A stretch of DNA of 60,000 bases from the NCBI RefSeq assembly GCF_008831285.2, contig NC_045150.1:5408001-5468000 (forward strand), in the 5' to 3' direction. Position 1 is the stretch's first letter, and each line of letters starts with the position of its first letter. The notes beneath the pieces are model-generated. The model was not told where the DNA came from, ran no database searches, and worked only from the letters and a program-made list of their open reading frames with translations. A program made the translations under genes and the position numbers. Origin of the DNA: Nymphaea colorata (taxonomy: Eukaryota > Streptophyta > Magnoliopsida > Nymphaeales > Nymphaeaceae). Positions 24,348-37,900 of the stretch are shown here, piece after piece.

Positions 24348-25233
24348 TTGAGAAGTCTTATTATGACCATTTTCACTAAGCAATTGCATCATGTATTAAA
24401 TCAATTCCTTTTTAAAATTCCACTTGAATTCTTCTAATTTCTTCTTATAACAAACAAATGACCTTCTCATAATGAGGATCCCAAATGAACTTTCTTACCT
24501 TAGAGCACAACACTTTTAAAATGTATGCACATCATCCTCGTTATCAAATTACAATCCTGTTGTCGGAATAGTACAATTAATGCCAGTACTTGTATCATTC
24601 TAACAACTTGCAATGGTATGTTCATCATGTTCATCTCTCTCATTGCTTACAGAAACAATACTTCCAAATGGGATGTTTATGAATATATGAGATCACAATG
24701 ATCACAAAATTTTCATATGAAATAATCTTTTCAGTTGCATCATTCATGCATCTGTTCTCTTCATTACATTCATTTTCTAGTGACAGAGAAATTTGATTTT
24801 CTTTTTTTTTCAAACTCTATCATCTTTCAGAACACACCTTTTGTTTTATCCGAGGCCAACAAAATTTATGCAATTCACGATGGGGATCGACGGTTAGGCA
24901 ACTATTGTTACAGCGGAAGGAAGCCATGTAAACTTGTAATTCAAACTTTAGTAAGACAAAATAATGTAGGGGCGTTGAGGTTGGAGAGCAAGCAGGTGCA
25001 ATGGAGATAAATGAGGAGAGATTTTATGGGCCCTACAGTCATCCTTGTAAACTGTTCTCCCGGACGCAGGTGTGGTGCACAAGACTCGGTATCTGCACAT
25101 CCGGCCGGCTGTTTGCTTCATGGTAGACGTCCGTGAGGATAGAATGCTGCGGTGATGGGAGGGTGGTCATCGGATACCGGCAGCAGCAGCAGCATCGGCG
25201 GCGGTTAGGTGGCACGAGAAGGACGTGGGGGCG
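20880..25233. other. Intergenic region between the membrane-protein gene and PPR4
   Basis: After the 3' UTR there is no gene I can support. A roughly 97-bp imperfect tandem duplication occupies 21867-21963 and 21964-22060 (both with ATACAACTT-TCAAT and GATGTTGAATCTCTCATCCC). At 22390-22590 a GGCCATGTTTGTTTG start suggests a MITE, but no partner end was found. At 23380-23436 TGTGGGCAACTGCCCACA and GTGGCTACGCCACTG are short perfect inverted repeats resembling a repeat terminus. A (TA)n tract is at 24310-24340. The last about 200 bp before 25234 are GC-rich with a CAGCAGCAGCAG run, probably PPR4 promoter and leader. Confidence 0.45.
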
Positions 25234-28200
25234 ATGGACGCCTCCTGCCTTTGTTTCTCACTCCCCCACAACCCTGCTCGCCTCGCCGGCAAGCGCGCCA
25301 GGTCTCGCCGTTATCCTCTCAAGCTCTCACTCCATCTGCAGCGCCCTTCTTCCTCCTCCTCCTCTTCTCCATCTTCTTGTCACGAACTCAACGACCCATC
25401 TCCCTCTCTAGGCCGCGTCCGGCGTCCGGGGAACCCCAACCTCGGGCCTTCCGCCGACAAGAAACTCGAAAGAGCCGAGTCGGAATCGTTGAAAAACTCT
25501 AACCCGCTTCGCAGTTTCTCCGGTTCGTCGAAGATTTCGGGGAAGTTGTGGCTCTCCAGCAAGCTTTTGCCGCCTCAGGACGACGAGACCCCTACGGAGC
25601 TGACTGATGAACCGAGCGAGAGAGTGGAAAAGGAAGTTCAGGAGGAGACACGAAGTGAGGTGCCCCCGGATCCGGTGTACAGGGAGGAAGGGAAGATTTT
25701 CGTGGGGAATTTGCCCCTCTGGGTTAAGAAAAAGGAGGTGGCCGAGTTTTTTCGGCAGTTCGGGCCCCTGAAGAACGTGGTTCTGATTAAGGGCCATGAT
25801 GATCCAGAGAGAAACATGGGCTACTGTTTTGTGATTTATGGAGGTCCTACAGCCGCGAATTCTGCGATGAAGGCCGTGGAATTCGATGGCGTCGAGTTTC
25901 ATGGAAAAATCCTCACTGTGAAGTTGGACGATGGGAGGAGGTTGAAGGCAAGATCAGCGGAGAGATCAAAATGGTTGGAGGGCTCGGACTCAAAGGATTA
26001 TCGATCGAAATGGCATGAAGAGAGGCACAATTCTTGCAAGGAATTCCGTCGGGTCCTTGACACAGAGCCAGAGAATTGGCAGAGCGTTGTTTCGGCCTTC
26101 CAAAAGATTAAGAAGGTACCCACGCAATAAATTGCACCATTGTGTTGTTTTCGGGTTCTAGTTAAAGAAATAAATTTCCAGTCGCAAAGAATAAGGCATG
26201 CGGCACTAACGCAAACAATACTAGAGATAAATGAGGGCAACTAAAAGTGTGCAACTTATATGATATGCCTGCCTTTGTGCACTAATTCAGAACACAATCT
26301 CTGTGGATGGGTAAAAATAAAATATGCTTCACTCTGTAGATGTGGATTTATGTTAGACCCTAAAACGACAATTCCGTTAAGGGCTATTGGTTATTAAATA
26401 TGACACCAGATTGCTAATCTTACTTGAAAGGCATGATTCTTTAGTACATGTTCGGTTGACTGTACCAAGTTCTTTTACTATGTGCTTGAGCGGGCGTGTA
26501 TACGCTTGAGGAAAGGTGTGGCATTCTTTCGTGCCTCTCCCTCCCTCCCTCCCGCTCTCTCCTGAACATTTTTCTGTAATTTTGTTAGCTTGCCATTGGC
26601 GACCTGTGGATGCATTTAGCTCCAGCTTATGTGAAAGAGTACATTGCAACTCACTGGCTTGGTTGAAATGTTAATCCTTTTCAGCCTTCAAGAAGGGAGT
26701 TTGGATTGATGGTTAATTATTATGCTAGACGAGGTGACAAGCATCACGCTCGTGCCACCTTTGAGACCATGAGGGCAAGGGGAATAGAACCAAATTCATA
26801 TGTTTATACCAAGTGAGTGTGGTTCCTTTCCTTTCCTAATTCTCTTTTCTCCTTATTGTTGGTATGGTTGTATGGTTCTTTATTTAAAGCATATTAAAGT
26901 GTACAAATCTTTAGATTCAAACAAGAGGATAGAAAGTTTGGTGGTAGATAAACATGAATAGACAATCTAACTTTGTTTGTTGAACATTACACAGCAGTAA
27001 CAGCGGTAGCAAGAGATGCATATGTATCATGTTCTACTGTTTTCATGGTCACTTACAATATACCTAGCTATTTGAGAATGATCAAGTGCGTTCTTATAAA
27101 TGTATCGTTTCAAGATTTTGATTGCATGATCACTTTATTAGCTTTTATTAGCCCAACTTTCTGCATTTTATGCCTTCGTAAGAATGCGGTCATTCAATGT
27201 ATTGTATGCTTGAGTGGGCCCTGGTATATAATTGAAGTTCTTCATCCTCTAGAAATAGTTCCTTTTTCTTGTGAGAGATTTTGCTCGTGGAGTACTAGGA
27301 GAAGATCTGATGTGCAGTTTATTACTCTCGTTTTGTCCTTTATTTTCTTATTTTAAGATAATGTTTTCTGTTCCATTAAAGTATATAGGCTATTTTGTCT
27401 TAGTCACCAATTTTCATTTGCACCAAATGTTTCCAGACTTTGTGTGATATTTAAGCATAATATTCCAGGCCCTTCATTGTCTTCTACGAGAATCTGTTAC
27501 CTTCTGGTTGAAGCTTTGTCGTCATCCTAATTGACAGTGATTAGGATTTGCAAATTATGCCTATCCTATTAAAAAAGTCCATATTTATGTATGACAGGTA
27601 ACTTTTCAAAAAGTGAAAGCAATTTGTTTGTATCTAAATGTTCTGGTCGTATTATAGCTCATGCTATGTGGCTTATTGCATCCTCTCAGTTTAAGATTGT
27701 TTCATGCAGCCTTGTTCACGCTTATGCAGTTGCCCGAGACATGCAGGGAGCTGTAGCCTGTGTGCAGGAAATGAAGGCTGAGGACATTGAAATGACTTTA
27801 GTGACATACAGTATCCTTATTGCTGGCTTTGCCAACATTGGTGATGCAAAGTAAATACATTCATACATTTGTTTGTATCTTTTTTCATGTGCTATTTTTG
27901 TTATCAATTGATGCAGAAATTTTCAACATCTGACATGCATTCCCTCAGATGCATCATTGGGCCCTATTGCTTCTTCTGCTGTACTACTGTTGGTTCTCTA
28001 GAGAACTGCATTGTGCTTCAGAACTTTCAATTTTAAATTCTTTAGCCTGTATGTTGTGTCTCTGTATATTCAACTACATTAGTATGATGAGAACATGGTT
28101 CCCTGTTGCCCATGAATTCATAAGGAGCTTCTGGCTCCATTGCTGGTATGTTACCATAGTTAGTGTCTCTTTTGGCTTTGAGGGCTTCCTGGGGAATTAT

Positions 28201-30244
28201 CTGTTCTTTCAGTGAGGCTTTTCCTGAGTCTGAGAAAGCTTTTTGGCAATCATATGATTTCAACCTCCTGTATACATTGTGAATTCCTCCCATCTTGCAT
28301 GTACATATAGCATGTGCTGACTTTTGTTATGTGCCTGTGTGCTTGTTTATGCTAGATTTAGTGGCTGATGAGTGCATCACGTGTTTCCCTCCTACTTGAT
28401 TTGTAAACTTCATGGCAGTTCCTTACATTTTCACCACTGTAATTAATTAATTCTACACAAAATAAGATCCATTTTGATAGTCTCCCTAGTTGTAGCTGTC
28501 AACTAGTCCATGGCCTCATGGTAGAGCCCTGGACCATGGATTATTCGACCGACTAGGTCAACTACTCAGTTCTAGTGGGTGAATGATTAGCAAGTTTTAT
28601 GTCACCCCAAATTTGGGTAGTTTTTTTCCCCTTTTATAAAGAAGATAAATTTCATTTTCTAGGAGATTTTGTGTATATGTGTGTGTATTTAAAGTGTGTG
28701 TTTTGTATTTCTTATTGTTTCATTATTTGACCAACTTGGACGACTAGTCCAGATTATTCCTTTTTACCTTCTTGTGTCAAAGTCCTGTTGACGACTTGGA
28801 ATGAGATAATTGTACTTTAGGTTCACCGTATAGGAATGGTTATTGCTTTTTCTTTTGATTCTGGGAGGAGTTTGAGTGGTTTTCGAGTTATGCCTTTATC
28901 CTAATGCTTGATTTTCCATTGGAATCTGAAAGAAAGAAAGATTGCTTGGCCTCTTTTTTATCCATTCATTACTATTTTTTTTTTCATATTTAAGCATTAC
29001 TAGTAAAACCTTATTGCATTTGTGCATGTATTTGTAGCTAGAACAAAGATTACGCCATCTTGAACTTTTTAATCATATGAAGCTGTACACAATTGTGACA
29101 TATTTTCCATACTCTCCAAGATATTCAACCATATAATCTTTTTTATTGCTTTGGAAGAGCTGCAGAGTATTGGTTTAAGGAGGCAAAAAAGACGCATTCA
29201 TCCTTGAATGCAGTTGTCTACAGTAACATCATTTATGCTCATTGGTAAATTTTCATACAGAATCTTTTAGTACATCTTCTTGAAGTGATTGTGTGATATT
29301 GAAGTGCTTCTACCATGTTTCTACACCTTTTGGTTCCTTTAGTAGTATACATCTTTCCTTGGATATTCATGGTGAATAAAGGGTCACTAAGTTACATGTG
29401 ACATATCAAATCTTTCAGCATGTCGATAGCATACTTGGTTGGGGTAACTTATGCTCTCTTTTGCCCACAGGCTTTATCCTGGGAATGTCTAATTTTCCTA
29501 TATCCTTCATTTTGAATATTTCATGGAGTATTTTATTTATCTCATGAATTAGTAGTTCAGAATTCTCAGTAATGACAATAATATTCACATCTAGGAAAAA
29601 TTATTGTGAAGCGTTTGTGACATTTATGCAAGAAAAACGAGTAATCTATAGAACTACTTTTTCCTTTACAACAATGTTGTAAAATTCTTTTTTGTAACTT
29701 GTAATTGGTTGGTTGCAAAGTAATGTGCATAAAATAACGTAATGTACAAAGCATAAATGCGTAAGACAGAACAGGAACAAAGAAGGTGTGGTCGTATCCC
29801 CAACAGAAATATATATTGGGTTTATTGAAAGAGACATATATGTTAGGTGCTAAACATGCCAACATTCCTATGGATCCAAAGATGCACTTCTGGTGGACAG
29901 CAACATGAGCCAGTGGATATCTATAGTGCATGTAGCCTTAAAAGACCAAGTTGCCGATGTTTTACTAAACCAATTCCAAGTTCTATATTGGTGAAGTGTT
30001 GTAACAAGCTGAGCATGATAGGTATCTGTACTTCAGCTCAGGAGAAGAGCTAAGAACTTTTTGTAGCAGGGGCCGAAATATAGTTTCAAAATTTTAACAG
30101 GGGCCAAAATAGAATTTTTCAAAATTTTTACATACGATAAAATAAAATTTTTGAATTTTACATATAAATTTTTGAATTTTTTAAAATCTGAGAGGGGGGA
30201 GGGAAGGCCCCTTCCAGCCCCCTCGGCCTCTGCCTCTGCTCCAG

Positions 30245-30285
<41 letters not shown>

Positions 30286-33200
30286 ATGATGTGAAGGGGT
30301 CTTACGGAATATTAGGAAAGTCGTGGGGTGTTCTTAATTATTTTTACTTCTTTTAGTGGAGTTGGGCAACTGTAATTTGTTTTTACCATCCCTAGTCACT
30401 ATTTAGTTGTGAATCTTGTGATTAGGGCTTCTAATGAATGAATTCTCTCTCTCTCTCCTTCAATTCTGGCGTAACATATATATATTAAACTTGGTCACAG
30501 GTTTGTTTGCTTTAGATTTTAGAATGGAATTGAGCTGTTTGCAGATTTTTTTTTTGTTTGGTCTGAATCACCTGAATAATTATATTGTCTTTTAGCTTGC
30601 AATTTTCAAATGCTTGGTGAACTATTCAATCAGAAGTTAATTGCACAAAATTGTGGATTTGGTTTTTGACAGTCATATCAAACTAGTGGTAAAAATTTCA
30701 TTTTTAACATTTCATACCTTCCATGCAGCCAAGTTGGAAATTTAACTCGTGCCGAGGAGCTGGTCACAGGTATGGAAGGAGAAGGAATTGATGCTCCCAT
30801 TGACTTGTATCACACGATGATGGATGGTTACACTAATGTACGCCAAGAAGAGAAATGCTTGATTGTCTTTCAAAGGCTCAAGGTTAGTAACTAGTTCATA
30901 TGCAGTTATCAGTAGTTGCTGTTCTTGGGAATGTATATTTTGGTTGCACATGGTTAGAACAGGTATAACAATTAAATTGGTGCCATAGACATTTTTTTCA
31001 TTCAGAAAATTATATTTAATAATATATAGTCATGCTGTTTCTAGGATCCAAGATGGACTAAGTGAAAAAAAAAAATCATTTCCAACTTGCAATGTTGTTA
31101 GTGAAAGACTTCTGCCCACAAACCAATGAGAATATTACCATCAAGCATCATGCTTAATGCACTGTCAGTAAAAGGATCATTTTTTTTCAACATTCTTATT
31201 TTGTTGAGGTCTATATGTGCAATGCATTTTATGATCCACTAATTTGGAGAAAATCATTATAATCTTTTGAAGAGTACTCATAACACTGAAATATAGATTA
31301 TTAGATAGAAAAATAGTTTTAACGGACATGAAAATTATGAAATAAGTTAAAACCTCATATTCATGCTTTGTAAACAATGCATGCAGCAACATATTGTCGA
31401 CTCCCAATATGAAACATATAAGAGCAAGGCCTGAAACATTAGAGCATCTAATTTCAAAAGGTCTTAACTCCTAAAGCAATCAACAAGTTTAGAGACAAGA
31501 ACAAGGTTCTTAATATTGCAAGTATGATTGAAATTTAAGTCACACCCCTTGCATTAGATCCGTGACTCTTCTATGCCTCTTGTTTTTCCTTTTTTCCAAT
31601 AGTCATATGCTGAAAATGTTGTGGGGCTGATGCTCTTCTCAAATCCAGCATTTGTTCCATGACTCCATTCATCTATTAGGATAAGTAGAGGGTTCCAACT
31701 AAGAGAGGAATGTAGGCTTTCTAATGAGTCTAGTGGAAGCAACACATTTATCATTCTTTACCTCTTATGAAATAAATTCTAGTGGGGCTAGAATTGCTGC
31801 ATCTAGATGTTTAGAAAAATTTTGTTTTGTTAAAAGAAGTAGCAATGTGATCTTTTCAAGTCAGAAATGAATTCATTGAGCTTCTCTGGCACAAATCAGC
31901 TCAAAAAATTTGAAAAACCCAATTGAAAGAAAGGAAGAGTCCATGACTGAAGATCTGAAACTAGAAAAATGAAACGCAAGTTGTGGGGCAAAAGCCACAA
32001 CGAGTACTCATCAGACAACCACAATATCAATGACAGACGGCACAATGGAGACCGCAGTTTTAACCACTCTGAGAGAATCTACTTTTTCTTTTTTGGGTAG
32101 TTCTCAGCACAGCCCAGTAATCAGACTGAAGATCACACAGTCTGATTTAGGGCAGAAAATAGGGCTGATTAGATTGGAAAAAAAGCTGAAAAACCATAAA
32201 GAACCCTAATGTGGATGATCAATCTTAAAATAGCATGCAGATTGATCTGTTGCTTAAAAGAGCTGTTTCTACTGAGAAGTAGGAAACACTAATTATGATG
32301 GAGTCTGTGTCTGAGGAGAAACAAAAGAAGGATGAATTAAGAATCAGAGTAAAACCCAAGGTAACTGAAGGTAAAACAGGAATAGGGACAAAAGTGTAGA
32401 TAACTGAATGACCAAAGGATAAGTGGGACGGAGGTTTTAAAAACCAACTTAAGAGTTTTTCTATGAGAAAGAGGAATTAGGGTTTGATTGATGTGTGATG
32501 AACTATAAAGGAATAAGGAAAATATAAATGGGAAGATAGTGGAATTATGCTAGAGATTTTCAAGAAAAAAAAAAGGATTTAATTTGGTATCAAGAAGAAG
32601 AAGGAAAACTTCAAGGAGGAGGAGGGAAGAAAGACCTAGGAAGGGGGTTTCTTACTCACTTGAGTAAGAAGAAGAAGGAGATGTCTTTAGACATATCTTT
32701 CCAAAGCAATCACAAACTTTTGCTCTAACCTGCCTCTGAGATCTTGTTAGGTTTCTGTAGTGAAGCACCAAACTATTCACAGCAAGAAGATTGAGGGGAA
32801 GAATGGGCACACAGTGGTCACATTTCCCAATGTGGAATGTGAGCTAAATTTTTTCATGTACTAATGCTGCAATACAAGAAAAGAACAGTAATTGTCAACC
32901 GTGTAAAAAATAATGCACAAATATCACATGAACACAAAAGCGCATTATGAGTATGCACATATAAATCATATGGAGTTGGGTCTGGACAGGATCCATGACT
33001 AAATCCAACACATCTCAAGGCTTTTGTCGTTAGATGCTGCCAAAGTGGCTTTAATTTTTAGGGAAAATTGGTATTTTCTTTTATGTGTGCTTTTTGGTTG
33101 TACTTGTTTAGACCAAATGTCGAAACCGTAGGTGTATATTGGTACCATCACATGTGTTCACTTATTACATTTAATTGGTAATGCAGGAATCAGGGTTTTC

Positions 33201-34027
33201 TCCTTCAGTAATCAGCTATGGTTGTCTGATTAACCTTTACATAAAGGTGATGCCATTGTTGGTAGATGATGTAGATTTTGCAGCATATACTATATGAGCC
33301 AATTAAGCATGTTACTGCTGGACTAACATGACATCAAGAGATTGCAGTACTCACCTTGCAAATCACTGGCAGTTTTTTTCTTGACACGTATAACCTTCTG
33401 TAATTTTTACTACTGGTGGCATGGTTCGTAGTGTACTTGGAAGTTGGAACTGTTGATTGTCAATAAGTAAAGTGCATCTTGAGAAGAATGATTTTTTATT
33501 ATTTTTTTCTAAATTCTCCTAAACGTGTCTATATTTGTCCTTCTTGCTTGACCTGGCTATCTCAATGCAGCCTGCCCTGTCTGTTCTGTATTTGTCGGTA
33601 GATCTGGATATCAAAGCTTTGTGCTCTCTCTTTTTTGCTCTCTGATTATCAGTTGGTGCATGGGTTGCATTCCCATCTTGCTAAAGGCTCACTAACCTAG
33701 GACTGCTTCATGGCTCACCTATGCCCTAAAGGTTTTTCTGGTCACTTAAGGCTAGTTCCTAGGTGACTGACCTGCCATACAAAAATGACTAGGATAATCT
33801 GGGCAGGCAACAGCCTTGTTTTCTTTGTTTTTCTCAGCAATCTAGATCTTTCTTTCTCCTTCTTCCGATTTTTCTTCTTTTTCTACTGTTTGAAACAAAT
33901 TCATTTTTCCTTGTTGTACTTTCTACAAATTTTATTTTCCTTATTTGTTTTATGTTGCATGTGTTTTGACATTAGAAGTGTGTGTGTATGTATGTATATA
34001 TATTATTATTTTTAGCTTAATTTTGAA

Positions 34028-34064
<37 letters not shown>

Positions 34065-34418
34065 GCACTGCTGTACCCCTCTACATTTCAAATTTGCTGT
34101 GTACGAATCCATACCGTCTTACTCACATGCACACTGTACCCACACTATGTGACAAGTTAAAATTGTAATAGAAAATAGTTTGATGACAAACGGCATTGAC
34201 ATAGAAACTCTGATTATGTTGAAGAATTATTGTGCCTCTTTTTTGGTTAGCCTAGTACTTTTAGGTTCTAGTTAAGGCTTTTATGTTTTAGAAATTAAGT
34301 AAGAGGTTCAGCAGTTTGATGTTTAGGAAATTAGAAAATTTTCCATGTTCTACGTTAGAGCCCAAGAGAAAAAGAGACAAGGAAGAGGAAGAGAGAAAGG
34401 AGAATCGAGAGAAAAGAG

Positions 34419-34487
<69 letters not shown>

Positions 34488-34929
34488 CCCATTATTCCAT
34501 GTTAACCTTAATTTCAACATAAAAAAAATTAGCTAGTAAATTTGATAGAAGTCCACCTTATTAAATGAAAGATAAAAAGAAACTAACCTTTTACCAAGCT
34601 GGAGCTAGTCCAGTGCTAAGTCACATGCGTGCGCCAAATATGGTAGTGCACCCGCGTCTACTCGGGTGCGGCCCGACACAGCACCCAACTCGGTCAAACC
34701 AAATCGGGTGCTGCTGACCGCACCAATTCTTCTTTTTTCTTGTTTTTTTTTTCATTTTTTTCCTTTTTGTATCTTCCCTTCTTTTTTTTTCCCTCTTTTC
34801 TCTCTCCTCCCTGTTTTATTTAATAAAACTTTGAATTTTGTATGCCATTAAGGCAACCTTGATAAAAAAGAAGTTTTAAAATATAGACAAATGAAATTAC
34901 TTATATAACAGATCACATATATATGTACA

Positions 34930-34982
<53 letters not shown>

Positions 34983-37900
34983 GCTCTCGTCGCACCAACA
35001 CCCAATTTTTTTGAACTTGCTGCATCCCGCTCCGGCACCAGCACCAGCACCCCGCACTCATGTGACATAGGTCCAATGGCTAGCTCGTGGGCTCTCTCCC
35101 TTTATAAACTGCCTTCTTCTGTCCTTTGTATGCTATGTATTACAATCCCCTTGAGTATGGTAACATTTCATGTGCCTTAGTGTACATTTGCTCTTTTGAG
35201 ATTTCGTTGGATCCTTTATATGCCCTTATATGCTTAGAACTACATTTGTGACTTTTGTCAAGTCTCATGTGAGATGATTTTTTGAAGATTGGATGATATT
35301 CACAGTAAGGACCTTTGCAGAAGAAAAGGTTGGACTTGAGAGGAGTACCTTGCTTTTTTCTATGAAAAAAAAAAACTATGTTCAATTCTAGGATCAAACA
35401 AAGATTCCGTAGCTTGTGTTAAAATGTAGGTTCACTATTTTTTTAAAATTACTTATAAACTGAAGTTTTCTGCTTCTCATGTATGTTCCTATGATACTGA
35501 CATAGTATGCTGTTATTCAGATGGGGAAGATCAACAAGGCTCTGGAAGTAAGCAAAACCATGGAAGCTGCAGGCATAAAACATAACAGTAAAACATATTC
35601 AATGTTGATTAGTGGCTTTGTGCAGCTTAATGACTGTGCAAATGCCTTTGCTATTTTTGAGGACATGATAAAGGATGGTTTGAAGCCTGATGCTGTCCTT
35701 TACAATATCATAATTAATGCGTTTTGTAAGATGGGTAACATGGACCGTGCTTTATGTATTGTTGATAAAATGAGTAAAGAGAGGCACAGACCTTCATCTC
35801 GGACATTCACACCTATAGTACATGGTTTTGCAAAGGTTGGAGACATGACAAGGGCTCTGGAAGTTGTTGATATGATGAGACGAGCAGGTTGTATTCCTAC
35901 AGTGGAAACTTTCAATGTCCTAATTCTTGGCCTTGTTCAAAGTAAACAGGTACCATGATAAAGTAATGTCTGATGATTCCTAGTATAAATGAGTAAAATT
36001 TAGATCCACCAACTTTTTTATAATATCATTTAGCTGGCAGAATTATTTCATCTGCTACTCTTTTTTTTTTTTTTTTTTTTAATTTATGCAGATGGAGAAG
36101 ACAGTTGACATCATTAATGAGATGTCTATGGCTAGCATAGCCCCAAATGAACGCACTTATACCACTATAATGCAAGGCTATGCTTCATTTGGTGAAACGG
36201 CAAAGGCATTTGAGTATTTTACCAAAATAAAACATGAAGGTCTAAAGCTTGATGTGTTCTCCTATGAAGCGCTACTTAAGGCATGCTGCAAGTCTGGCCG
36301 TATGCAGAGTGCTCTGGCTGTCACAAAAGAAATGACTGCACAAAAGATTCCTCGAAATACATTTATTTACAACATTCTAATTGATGGGTAAGTGTTTCAT
36401 TCTAAATGAGTTTTCGTTTCAGTTCCGTGTACTGATTAAATTCATCCTTTCTTTTTTACGATCAAACAATGTGCCTTTCTTTCTGTTGGTTTACTGTTTA
36501 CTGTCTGAGTCGGTATTTGCTTGTGTGAAATTCTTCCTGGTTTTTTCTCCAAACTTTCATGGTAAAAGAGTGTGCTTTGCAGAAGAAAACTCTGTGAGGT
36601 ACTTTTCTTTGCAAGCTTCCAGTTATTAACTAACGCCAGTTTCCTTTGATTGTCACACAAAAATCTGACCTTTCTGTGAAGGTAAGACACTGAGAGGAGT
36701 GGATCAGTTTTTCCCTCAGTATAACAACACAGTTTATTTTTCAGCTCTCAGGTTTTAATCTTTTAGTGCTTCGAGGTTTGATGTTTACCATCATATAAAT
36801 TCCTGAGATACTGTGGATTGCATGTGTAAAGTAGCTCTCAGATTAACAAAATCCATCAAGGACTTGATAGACCACTTTCAAAGAGCTTGAGCAACTCACA
36901 AGTGCATCCGTTTTTCAGAAATATAAAGGTTTCTTCTGTTCATCTTCTTGTGTTTCTTCAATGTTGATCCGTTTTACATCTCTTAGAATGTGCTAGCAAA
37001 TGTTTTTACAGCTCATATACGTTGAACACAATAACTTCCTTCAACCTCAATTTTCAAATCTATTCTTCTTAGTGTATGCTTGTTGAAATACATTCAAATT
37101 CCTTTCATTGCTACATGCACTGCATGTCTAATTTGAGTATTTTATTTGCAAACAACTTTGAGGTCTGTGTAGTCATTTTCCAAATTTTTCTACCACATAT
37201 CTGAACTCAAACGGAACGATATGACAAAAAACTAGAGATTAGCAAAATAATGGTATATGATTGAACGACTAAACAGTATGTTTAACTGCAAAATACCTAG
37301 ACACGTTTTTTGTCCTATTCCGATGCCACATTTCTTTCCGTATGACCTTGGGCGTTATTATATGTTTCCAACATTTTGCATGTCGGAGTTGGAGACTAAT
37401 GTATCAGTGCAGTCAAGGAATCCCTTATTTATTTTTTTGTCATTTTGAATATTGTTGAACATCTCATTGCAGGAATTAGATAATAAGCTGCTGCATGAAG
37501 GGTATGATGAATTTTCCCAGTACTCTACGCTTACACATTCTATTCTTTTCCTTGAGGTGCTTTCAATTGCTTCTTTTGCTTCCATGACTTCATAGAGGTA
37601 GCTGTAACAGGGCTATCCTTAGGTCGACCATTCTCAAAAGTCAAAACTGTACGAAAGAAATGTTGACTTTCAACAACTTCAGACATGCTTCCCAAGCTAG
37701 AAAGCCTATTGTTTCACAGCTTATTTCTCGTTCATTTTCCAGTCTTAAATCTTCTGAGATTTTTCGGATATTTTCCTAAGAAAAAACATATTTTTGAAAA
37801 TTTCCAAGAAGAAAACTTGTGAAAAAATTACATAGAATGATATTGCTGGCCATGGTTAAAATAAGATGTATCTACGGTCTTCAACAACGAAGCCTGTCAG

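Noticed and set aside
25225-25233. Start of the PPR4 frame at 25225
   Set aside because: The codon there is GTG. The first ATG in frame is 25234, giving a Ser-rich plastid transit peptide.
26973-27356. 127-codon frame between PPR4 exons 2 and 3
   Set aside because: Entirely intronic, T-rich, with no PPR or other motif; flanking exons join in phase without it.
28500-28640. tRNA-like A and B box words suggesting a tRNA gene or SINE
   Set aside because: No cloverleaf can be formed, and there is no tail or target duplication.
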